Source: Candidatus Bathyarchaeota archaeon
Lineage (GTDB): Archaea > Thermoproteota > Bathyarchaeia > Bathyarchaeales > UBA233
Assembly (NCBI GenBank): GCA_029907045.1
Contig: JARYMR010000015.1
Location: 1-19,215 of the forward strand
Reading direction: 5' to 3'
Length of the DNA: 19,215 nt
The translations under genes were made by a program, and so were the position numbers. The notes beneath the pieces are model-generated. The model was not told the origin of the DNA, did no database searches, and worked only from the letters and a program-made list of their open reading frames with translations. How positions within the stretch are numbered: position 1 is the stretch's first letter; each line of letters opens with the position of its first letter. Of the stretch, positions 1 to 6,400 are shown piece after piece.

Positions 1-447
1 TGGAGCCGATGCAAGGGAAACTATTTTTTTCAACCTTGCATTTAACACGTCTTGCGTCAAATGTTTAATCTTTTCATATTCTCGTATCTTTTCCGGATTT
101 TTGGAAGCTTCCTCCTTAAGCTCGGTAAGGTATCTGCGAAGTTTGGGATAGAAATTTTCTGGCAGCTTTGGTATTTGCCCAGCAGTTTGCACCCTTTCTG
201 TCCACTGTATTTTGTAAAGTTTTGTGGCGTCTAAACGTTCATCTTCCCTAAACCGTGCTATTCCCGCCTTAACCAGTTCTTGAGCTATCCAAAATTGAAC
301 TTCATATTCATTTCCTTCTTCAAAAGGACCCACATTTAATCCAGCAAGCCTGATTTCGGGGCAGTTTCTGTTGGCAATAATTTTTGTTGGTTTATGTTCA
401 AAGATGAAATCTAAATCTTTTATGCGTGTTAATGTTGTTTTTTGCAT
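1..447 (-). CDS. gins23: Archaeal GINS subunit, GINS23 (Psf2/Psf3) type, 3' end outside the window
   Basis: The minus strand is open without a stop from an ATG at 447 to the window edge, giving the first 149 residues. GINS is a structural partner of the MCM helicase and primase at the replication fork. Residues 34-60 carry the pattern LAGLNVGPFEEG followed by VQFWIAQELV, which resembles the N-terminal B-domain of eukaryotic Psf2 (GPF.PG...EVPLWLA). Residues 97-147 then look like the helical A-domain, including FYPKLRRYLTEL and LTQDVLNARLKKI. This B-then-A order is typical of GINS23 rather than GINS51. A ribosome-binding sequence of five G (455-459) lies 7 bases before the ATG. A TATA-like box (495-500) suggests its own promoter although it lies downstream of gdhA on the same strand. 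Perhaps 20-40 residues are missing. The family call rests on remembered motifs, not an alignment. Confidence 0.75.
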   Translation of the reverse strand, partial: MQKTTLTRIKDLDFIFEHKPTKIIANRNCPEIRLAGLNVGPFEEGNEYEVQFWIAQELVKAGIARFREDERLDATKLYKIQWTERVQTAGQIPKLPENFYPKLRRYLTELKEEASKNPEKIREYEKIKHLTQDVLNARLKKIVSLASAP

Positions 448-454
448 TCTTTTA

Positions 455-500
455 CCCCCTTTTCTTTAGACTTTAAGCTTTCTACCATAGAGGGAATATA
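455..500 (-). promoter_or_regulatory. Promoter and ribosome-binding site for the GINS gene
   Basis: On the minus strand a TATATT box (495-500) would place the transcription start near 472. A GGGGG ribosome-binding stretch (455-459) sits 7 bases before the ATG at 447. The spacing fits an archaeal promoter with a short leader. This is pattern reading only. Confidence 0.4.
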
Positions 501-568
501 AGGGCGACAGTTTAAAAACTTAGATTAAAAAGTTTAAGAAAATCCTAAATGTTGATGCTAAAATTTTG

Positions 569-1816
569 TTACGGCCATAAACCAAGTGTTTTTATTGCTT
601 CTGCTACTCTCCCAACTCCAAGTATTAGGGCTGCTGTTCGCATGTCGCTTTCTTCCTTTCTCATAATATTGTAAACGTCGTTGAAAGCCTTCACCATTTT
701 ATTTTCCAGTTTCCGATTTACTTCTTCTAATGTCCAGTGTTCGCGGGTTAGGTTTTGAACCCATTCATAGTAGCTTGCTGTTACGCCGCCTGAGTTAGCC
801 AATATGTCTGGAACCAGCATTATTTCTTTTTCATTAAGAATTTTGTCAGCTTCTGGGGTTGTTGGTCCGTTGGCGCCTTCTGCCACAATTTTTGCTTTCA
901 CTTTGTCTGCATTAGCCTCCGTAATCTGATTTTCCAAGGCTGCGGGTATAAGTATGTCACATTTTGTCTCAAGAAGTTCTTCGTTTGTTATGTTCCTACA
1001 CCCTTTAAAGTTGACCACTGAACCTGTTTTTGACTTGTATTCGTAAACATGGTATGGGTTTAATCCATTTTTGCAATAAATTCCTCCCATGGAATCGCTT
1101 ACTGCCACAATTTTGCAGCCCATGTCATGGGCTATTTTAGCAGCATTCCATCCCACATTTCCATAACCTTGAACGGCAACAGTTGCCCCCTTAAACTTTA
1201 AACCCACAACCTTTGCGGCTTCTCTGGCACAAACCACTACGCCTAAGGATGTGGCTTCAGCTCTTCCTTCAGAACCGCCTATGCTTATTGGTTTTCCTGT
1301 GACGCATTCTGGGACGCTGTAGCCTTTGAATTGGCTGTAGGTGTCCATTATCCAAGCCATGGTTTGTGCATCTGTGTAAACGTCGGGTGCTGGCACGTCA
1401 CGGTAGGGTCCAATAACATCTAATATTAGGCTTGTGTAGCGTCTTGTTAGGCGTTCAATTTCGTTTATGCTTATTTTTTTAGGGTTGCAGCAGACCCCGC
1501 CTTTTGCGCCTCCATAGGGTATGTCTACAACGGCGCATTTCCAAGTCATCCACATCGCCAAAGCAGTAACTTCATCTAATGTGACGTTTGGATGGTAGCG
1601 TATTCCGCCCTTAAATGGGCCTCTTGCATCGTTATGTTGGACGCGACAGCCGGGAAAAGTGGCGATTTCGCCGTTATCCATTTTTATTGTAATGGAGACT
1701 ATGAGTGAGCGTTTTGGATGTTTTAGCATTTCATGTATTCCGGGGTCAAGATTTAATTTTTCAGCCGCTATTTTTAACTGTTCTAATGCTGTGTCTAAGG
1801 CTGACTGTTCCTTCAT
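569..1816 (-). CDS. gdhA: Glutamate dehydrogenase, standard-length hexameric type
   Basis: Catalyses reversible oxidative deamination of glutamate to 2-oxoglutarate and ammonia in the cytosol. The 415 residues match the usual length of small hexameric GDHs. Visible motifs: K69 in GPFKGGIRYHP and K93 in MTWK (substrate carboxylate contacts), catalytic K105 in YGGAKGG, and D145 in DVPAPDV. The dinucleotide-binding fold is VAVQGYGNVG (residues 213-222), and the acidic residue in VSDS (D241) ends its second strand, which in this family favours NAD over NADP but does not prove it. It lies downstream of the glutamate synthase on the same strand, about 100 bases away, with a TATA-like stretch near 1848-1857, so it may also have its own promoter. 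Its closest relative in the window is the extended GDH at 4546, with long identical blocks. The ATG at 1816 is the only good start. Confidence 0.97.
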   Translation of the reverse strand: MKEQSALDTALEQLKIAAEKLNLDPGIHEMLKHPKRSLIVSITIKMDNGEIATFPGCRVQHNDARGPFKGGIRYHPNVTLDEVTALAMWMTWKCAVVDIPYGGAKGGVCCNPKKISINEIERLTRRYTSLILDVIGPYRDVPAPDVYTDAQTMAWIMDTYSQFKGYSVPECVTGKPISIGGSEGRAEATSLGVVVCAREAAKVVGLKFKGATVAVQGYGNVGWNAAKIAHDMGCKIVAVSDSMGGIYCKNGLNPYHVYEYKSKTGSVVNFKGCRNITNEELLETKCDILIPAALENQITEANADKVKAKIVAEGANGPTTPEADKILNEKEIMLVPDILANSGGVTASYYEWVQNLTREHWTLEEVNRKLENKMVKAFNDVYNIMRKEESDMRTAALILGVGRVAEAIKTLGLWP

Positions 1817-1917
1817 AACCCCACTCTTCTTTCAGTATTGTTTGAAGTTTATTTTAAAGTTTTAAGCATAAGAAGTTTGGCTTCAGCTTCTAAAATTTAG
1901 AAAAAGAAGGGTGGATG

Positions 1918-3525
1918 TTAGTCTAGGATTTTTTCGATCGCTTCTTTTTCTGCTTCGTGAGGCATTGGTATGCCAGTAACCTTTGCGGCTGTTTCGCTTA
2001 GACTCATCAGGTCATTTCTGTTAATAAGCTCTAGTTTCCATTTTCTGTTGCCAGCAAGAAGCTGTTTTAGTCCGACGCCTATGCGGTCTGTAAGATAAGT
2101 GTATAAGGCTATGGCTTCCCAGGGTATCTCTTTAAAGCGTTCACCATACTTTGCTTGCAATTCTGGGGCTGCTATGAAGAACTTTTCTGGAGTGTTGCCG
2201 TATCTGTCTGCGAAGGCTTTTGGCAGTTTGCCTTCTTGGGCTAGTTGTTTGAAGTAGCTTGCTTTCATCACGGCTGTTAACGGTGAGCGTCCCATGAGAA
2301 CTGCTTTTACGAAGGGTCCATCTCCGAAGTTGCTCATGGCTATGGCTTTGAAAATTTGTGTTTCGTTTATGAAGCCTCCAGCCATTATTAGGTCTGGCAC
2401 ATATCTCCCTTTCTTCTTCAATATTTGGGCGCATCTAAGAACTATTGCTTCCAAGTAAACTGTCGGGATGCTCATTTCATCCATCATTGGAACTGGACTC
2501 ATGCCTGTCCCGCCGCCTGCTCCATCAAAGTATACTGCGTCAATTTTTGCCTCTGAGGCTATTTTTAGTGTGTATGCGACGGCTGAGGGTCTATATGCAC
2601 CTGTTTTTAATGTGACGTGTTTTGCTCCTTGTTCCCGTAGCCATTCAATATCTTCAATCATGTTCTTTTCTTTTGGTATGCCAACCCTGCTGTGTCTTTC
2701 GAAAGATTTGAAGACGCCTTCTTTGAAGGCTTGCTGGACTGTGGGGTCTTCTGGGTCTGGAATTACTATGTAGCCTCTTTTCTTGAGCATTATGGCTTTT
2801 TCTAAGTCTCTAACTCGGACTTCGCCTCCTATGGCTTTTGCTCCTTGACCCCACTTTCTTTCAATAATGTTCACTTCTAGTTTGGATATGGCGTATACGT
2901 CAACGCCTAACCGTTGATCTTCAACATTTGTTTGCACAGCGATGTCACCGTATTTTCCATCCCAAAACTTTCGGAACAAGTCCACTCTGCGTTTTAACTC
3001 TTTTGAGTATGTTACTTTGCCCTTTGTGATTTGGGCTTCTGGGTCCATGCCGCAAACGTTTTCTCCGACAACGATTATGGCCCCTGAAAGGGCTGAGCCT
3101 ATTGCTAAGCCTTCCCAGTTTAGCCTTGCAACGTCCGTTGAGCCGAAAGCACCATTTAATATTGGAACTTTGAGGGGGATTCCTGCAACTTTTGTTTCTA
3201 TGTTAACATTTGGAAATAGGGTAACATCAGAGTTCTCCTCAATCCCTAGAGCTTCGAACAAGCCTGCTTGAATGTTAAAGTGAGACCAGTCTAATCCAAA
3301 ATCTTTGAGGGCTCCTGCAGTGCTGTATCCAAATTGGACCGGTTCTGGGTAAAGGGCTTCTCTCCCTCTGAAGGCTGATAAGCCTATTTCGCACATTATT
3401 GGGCAGTCGCGGATGCATATGGGGCACATTCCGCTTGTGGGGCTTGTGTCTTTAACACGAGTCATTGTTCCAGTTGTTGATTTTCCATTCAAATAGGAAC
3501 TATTTCTTTGGACACGTTCAGTCAT
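1918..3525 (-). CDS. gltB: FMN-binding glutamate synthase family protein with N-terminal four-cysteine cluster
   Basis: Core synthase domain of the GltB family, expected to form glutamate from 2-oxoglutarate and ammonia on FMN. Visible motifs: WGQGAKAIGGE (225-235, equivalent to the GQGAKPG loop), DGAGGGTGMSP (334-344, FMN/phosphate loop) and AGGFINE (382-388). The N-terminus carries C34, C37, C41 and C45 in CPICIRDCPIMC, a probable iron-sulfur or metal site. I do not see the C-x5-C-x4-C [3Fe-4S] motif that normally follows the FMN loop in bacterial GltB. There is no glutaminase domain and no GltD subunit in the window, so the ammonia and electron donors are unknown. A ribosome-binding site AGGTGA (3532-3537) precedes the ATG. 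The KaiC-like gene lies upstream on the same strand and gdhA downstream. A related activity, such as N-methylglutamate synthesis (MgsC-type), cannot be excluded. Confidence 0.88.
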   Translation of the reverse strand: MTERVQRNSSYLNGKSTTGTMTRVKDTSPTSGMCPICIRDCPIMCEIGLSAFRGREALYPEPVQFGYSTAGALKDFGLDWSHFNIQAGLFEALGIEENSDVTLFPNVNIETKVAGIPLKVPILNGAFGSTDVARLNWEGLAIGSALSGAIIVVGENVCGMDPEAQITKGKVTYSKELKRRVDLFRKFWDGKYGDIAVQTNVEDQRLGVDVYAISKLEVNIIERKWGQGAKAIGGEVRVRDLEKAIMLKKRGYIVIPDPEDPTVQQAFKEGVFKSFERHSRVGIPKEKNMIEDIEWLREQGAKHVTLKTGAYRPSAVAYTLKIASEAKIDAVYFDGAGGGTGMSPVPMMDEMSIPTVYLEAIVLRCAQILKKKGRYVPDLIMAGGFINETQIFKAIAMSNFGDGPFVKAVLMGRSPLTAVMKASYFKQLAQEGKLPKAFADRYGNTPEKFFIAAPELQAKYGERFKEIPWEAIALYTYLTDRIGVGLKQLLAGNRKWKLELINRNDLMSLSETAAKVTGIPMPHEAEKEAIEKILD

Positions 3526-3531
3526 TTTATT

Positions 3532-3537
3532 TCACCT
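3532..3537 (-). promoter_or_regulatory. Ribosome-binding site of the glutamate synthase gene
   Basis: AGGTGA on the minus strand, about 6 bases before the ATG at 3525. It is a strong match to the archaeal anti-Shine-Dalgarno and supports this start. Confidence 0.6.
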
Positions 3538-3647
3538 TTACATTTGCAAACTTTTAGATATGATGGGTATTTTACGTGCACATTTAAGCATTACTTTAAG
3601 AGAATGCTAAAATGAACATTTATGTACAGAATCTATAACATGCGCCT

Positions 3648-4391
3648 TTAAGGGATGTCTATCTGCAACCCATTAACTATGTACTCGCGCCTTTGATAGG
3701 TTTGAGAGCCATATCTTCCGCCAGCCTTTTTTATCTTTAAAAAGTTTTTCTCATCTTGTTTGGAAAGGTCTATGACTACTTGTGTCATGTGTTCAATTAT
3801 GGCGCAGAATTCTTTTGGGTGGGCATTCTTTGCCATTGTCCAATAAGCAAGAGTTTGGTAGGCATATAATGCGGGACAAACATGCCCAAAAAAGGCTTTA
3901 ACGGCGTCTCTTCCCCAGTTATGTTCCATGATAGAGAGGCTGTTAAAAACAAATCTTGTTCCTGGAGTTACAAATTCTCTTTCGATTCTTCCGAAGAAGT
4001 GATGGAAACGCTCAGGGTCTTTTGAGCTTGGAACCTTTCTAATCCATGGTGGAGCTTTGTCATAAAAGTCGCTGAATATAAGTTCACCTTGTCCAGCCGC
4101 CTCTGAGAAGCAATCAAGAACCAAAAGTTTCTTTTCCCATCCTTCCGGCAGCACCTTGGTTAATGGTGCGAGCTGAAGCATTAAAGCTTGAGGAGGATAT
4201 ATAAAATCTAAATAAATGACTTGCCTTCCTTCAATCAAGCCTTGCCGCATAAATGAGTATAGGAATTCTCTTGCAAAGGTTCCAGATTCAACCTCCCATA
4301 AAACATTTTCTCCAAGTAACAATCCGCCGCCTAAAAGTTGGTCTAGGCTTTTTATTCCTGTTGAGTGGAGCTCTGGTTTTTCATTTTGCAA
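3648..4391 (-). CDS. KaiC/RadA-like RecA-fold protein lacking Walker A and B residues (probable pseudo-ATPase)
   Basis: The N-terminus STGIKSLDQLLGGGL (10-24) is the standard opening of archaeal KaiC-like/GvpD-type RecA-superfamily ATPases (STGI..LD.LLGGG). Where the P-loop GxPGTGKTT should follow, the protein has WEVESGTFAREFLYSF (32-47): the essential GK(T/S) is absent. The Walker B position reads FVFNSLSIME (148-155), with N150 in place of the usual Asp. The protein therefore probably keeps the fold but does not hydrolyse ATP in the normal way. The 247 residues equal one KaiC module. Single-domain KaiC-like proteins in archaea are often regulatory or signalling, but the role here is unknown. 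It starts with TTG at 4391 and shares a divergent intergenic region with the extended GDH. The glutamate synthase is 122 bases downstream on the same strand, so a link with glutamate metabolism is plausible but inferred. Confidence 0.8.
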   Translation of the reverse strand: MQNEKPELHSTGIKSLDQLLGGGLLLGENVLWEVESGTFAREFLYSFMRQGLIEGRQVIYLDFIYPPQALMLQLAPLTKVLPEGWEKKLLVLDCFSEAAGQGELIFSDFYDKAPPWIRKVPSSKDPERFHHFFGRIEREFVTPGTRFVFNSLSIMEHNWGRDAVKAFFGHVCPALYAYQTLAYWTMAKNAHPKEFCAIIEHMTQVVIDLSKQDEKNFLKIKKAGGRYGSQTYQRREYIVNGLQIDIP

Positions 4392-4545
4392 TAGGCTACC
4401 CGTGTTTAAGATTTGTGGACGATGTTAAAAATGTTATGTTTGGTTTTGAGACATTTTATTGTTTGTACACTGGTGTACATTATGGACATAACCTTTCTAT
4501 AGTTGAACATAGGTCTTGTTACTCTTCAGAAGGAAGTGATAAAAG
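4392..4545. promoter_or_regulatory. Divergent promoter region between the KaiC-like gene and the extended GDH
   Basis: Holds outward promoters for both genes. On the plus strand a TATA-like TTTCTATAG (4493-4501) would give a start near 4523 and a short leader with a good ribosome-binding site AGGAAGTGAT (4531-4540) before the ATG at 4546. On the minus strand, TATA-like sequences lie near 4427 and at 4404-4410. An inverted repeat at 4464-4479 lies upstream of the plus-strand TATA box. Confidence 0.55.
4464..4479. promoter_or_regulatory. Inverted repeat TGTACAC-TG-GTGTACA, candidate operator
   Basis: Perfect 7-base arms separated by 2 bases, in the middle of the divergent intergenic region. 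The right arm extended (GTGTACATT) recurs exactly at 6344-6352, between this GDH and the next gene. A TGTACA core also occurs at 3623-3628, upstream of the glutamate synthase. The size and symmetry fit a dimeric regulator binding site. It does not resemble the NrpR operator (GGAA-N6-TTCC). Confidence 0.5.
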
Positions 4546-6321
4546 ATGTTGAACTCGGTGGAATTATCTGCACGCGAATTGGGAATGATAAAGCTTATGG
4601 TGGACTTCTTCGCTGAAAAACCAGAGCTAACAGCAAAGATAGAAAGTTACACCGCAGCCCATTATGCCCTCTTAACAACATACTCTGAAAACTTTGGCAT
4701 ACCAATAGAAGACGCTTTAAAAGTCTTTGAAGAGCTTCAAAGAAAACTCACAGAAGCAGAATATGTTCACGTAAAAGCACCAGAACCCATAAAGAAACTC
4801 TTACCATTAACAAGGGAAGAACAGAACATGCTGCGGGTTTTACTTGATTATTTCTCTGAAAACCCAAAAATGGCTCCAGCTGGCGCATTTCTTTCCAAAA
4901 AGGAAGATGCTTTGGCTGAAGCCTACTTGTGGTTTTATGGAAGCAATGAAGGCAACGGTGAAGTAGCAAGAGAAACTCTCAAAAACTTGGTTGAGAAGCT
5001 TCAAACAGCAGTTTTCATCAAAGTCGATACGCTGGCTCTTGTTGCGGTCACGCCAAACCCTTACGAAGCCGCCCTTAAACAGCTGGATTTCGCCGCCGAA
5101 AAACTGAAACTTGACCCTGGAATACACGAGATATTAAAGCGTCCCATGCGCACTCTTATAGTTAACATTCCAGTAGTTATGGACGACGGCAGCATCCAGG
5201 TTTTCACTGGTTACCGAGTCCAATACAATGATGCCTTAGGTCCAACAAAGGGCGGAATACGCTATCATCCAGACCTTACACTGGATGAAGTAACAGCCTT
5301 AGCTGCTTGGATGACATGGAAGACCGCTGTAACTGGGCTACCCCTCGGCGGAGGTAAGGGCGGCATCAGATGCAATCCAAAAGAAATGTCAAAGGCTGAA
5401 CTTGAACGCCTCACAAGGGGATATGTACGGGCTATAGCAAAATTCATAGGACCATTCACTGATGTGCCAGCGCCTGACGTTTATACAACGGCGGAAATGA
5501 TGGCTTGGATAATGGACGAATACAGCGAAATAGTAGGCTATCCAGTATTCGGTGTTGTAACTGGCAAACCAATTAATGTTGGAGGTTCCCGCGGAAGAAG
5601 CGAAGCCACTTCAAGGGGCTTAATGTACACGGTTATTGAAGCAGCAAAACATGTGTGTATAAACCTAAAAGGTGCCACAGTGGCGGTCCAAGGCTATGGA
5701 AATGTTGGTTATCACGCTGCAAGATTGCTTCATGAGGTTGGCTGCAAAATCATTGCAGTTTCAGATTCTAAAGGAGGCGTCTACAATCCAGAAGGTTTAG
5801 ACCCGGAAAAAGTGTTAGCCCACAAAGACAAGACAGGTTCTGTAGTTGACTATCCAGGCAGTACTTTCATAACAAACGAGCAGTTGTTAGAATTAGAATG
5901 CGACATTCTGGTTCCAGCTGCCTTGGAGAATCAGATTACGAAGGCTAATGCAGACAAAGTGAAGGCAAAAATTGTGGCAGAAGGCGCCAACGGACCTGTT
6001 ACTCCAGATGCGGACGAAATTCTATTCAAGAAAGGAATTTTCGTTATTCCAGACATTCTCGCCAATTCCGGAGGAGTCATTGTCAGCTATTTTGAACAAG
6101 TGCAGAACCAGATGAACTATTATTGGACTGAAGAGGAAGTGCGAAACAAACTGAAAGAAACAATAACGAAAGCTTTCCATGACGTTCTTAATATGGCAAA
6201 GCAGCATAATGTGAACATGCGCATTGCCGCTTATATGCTGGCTGTTAAGAGGGTGGCAGATGCTTTATTGGCACGCAAAGGAACTGCCTTTTCTCTGGAA
6301 TCTCCACTGGCACCCCGTTAA
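4546..6321 (+). CDS. Glutamate dehydrogenase with a duplicated N-terminal helical extension
   Basis: Residues 171-591 are a complete hexameric GDH: K235 in GPTKGGIRYHP, K259 in MTWK, catalytic K271 in LGGGKGG, D311 in DVPAPDV, dinucleotide fold VAVQGYGNVG (379-388). This part is clearly paralogous to the 415-residue GDH at 569-1816. Residues 1-170 are extra. They read as two related helical units, about 8-79 and 88-163: LSARELGMIKLMVDFFAEKPEL against LTREEQNMLRVLLDYFSENPKM, each ending in a leucine-rich helix (ALKVFEELQRKL against TLKNLVEKLQ) and a short strand (YVHVKAP against VFIKVDT). I do not recognise this module. It could be a regulatory, oligomerisation or partner-binding domain. The ATG at 4546 has a strong ribosome-binding site (AGGAAGTGAT, 4531-4540), so the extension is translated as part of the protein. 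All catalytic residues are present, so activity is likely. Confidence 0.93.
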   Translation: MLNSVELSARELGMIKLMVDFFAEKPELTAKIESYTAAHYALLTTYSENFGIPIEDALKVFEELQRKLTEAEYVHVKAPEPIKKLLPLTREEQNMLRVLLDYFSENPKMAPAGAFLSKKEDALAEAYLWFYGSNEGNGEVARETLKNLVEKLQTAVFIKVDTLALVAVTPNPYEAALKQLDFAAEKLKLDPGIHEILKRPMRTLIVNIPVVMDDGSIQVFTGYRVQYNDALGPTKGGIRYHPDLTLDEVTALAAWMTWKTAVTGLPLGGGKGGIRCNPKEMSKAELERLTRGYVRAIAKFIGPFTDVPAPDVYTTAEMMAWIMDEYSEIVGYPVFGVVTGKPINVGGSRGRSEATSRGLMYTVIEAAKHVCINLKGATVAVQGYGNVGYHAARLLHEVGCKIIAVSDSKGGVYNPEGLDPEKVLAHKDKTGSVVDYPGSTFITNEQLLELECDILVPAALENQITKANADKVKAKIVAEGANGPVTPDADEILFKKGIFVIPDILANSGGVIVSYFEQVQNQMNYYWTEEEVRNKLKETITKAFHDVLNMAKQHNVNMRIAAYMLAVKRVADALLARKGTAFSLESPLAPR

Positions 6322-6329
6322 CTCCTCCA

Positions 6330-6363
6330 TTTTTCTATTTAATGTGTACATTTTTTGATTTTT
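6330..6363 (+). terminator. T-rich stretch after the extended GDH, possible archaeal terminator
   Basis: Runs of T at 6330-6334, 6351-6356 and 6359-6363 follow the stop codon at 6321, without a hairpin. Archaeal RNA polymerase can terminate on such T-runs. The same stretch contains a copy of GTGTACATT (6344-6352), so it may instead be a regulatory region for the next gene. Confidence 0.3.
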
Positions 6364-6372
6364 ATGAACATG

Positions 6373-6379
6373 TTTAAAA
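6373..6379 (+). promoter_or_regulatory. TATA-like box for a leaderless mRNA of the 654-residue protein
   Basis: TTTAAAA centred about 25 bases before the ATG at 6401 would place the transcription start on or next to the start codon. There is no Shine-Dalgarno sequence before that ATG, which fits leaderless translation. Confidence 0.4.
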
Positions 6380-6400
6380 GTAACCGTTAAAAAGATAAAC

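Noticed and set aside
52..234. Small plus-strand frame of 60 codons at the left edge
   Set aside because: It is opposite the GINS gene, whose minus-strand frame carries recognisable motifs and a good start.
4253..4552. Plus-strand frame of 99 codons spanning the KaiC-like gene start and the divergent promoter
   Set aside because: It runs antisense through the conserved LLGGG region and through the promoter elements, and has no family features or ribosome-binding site.
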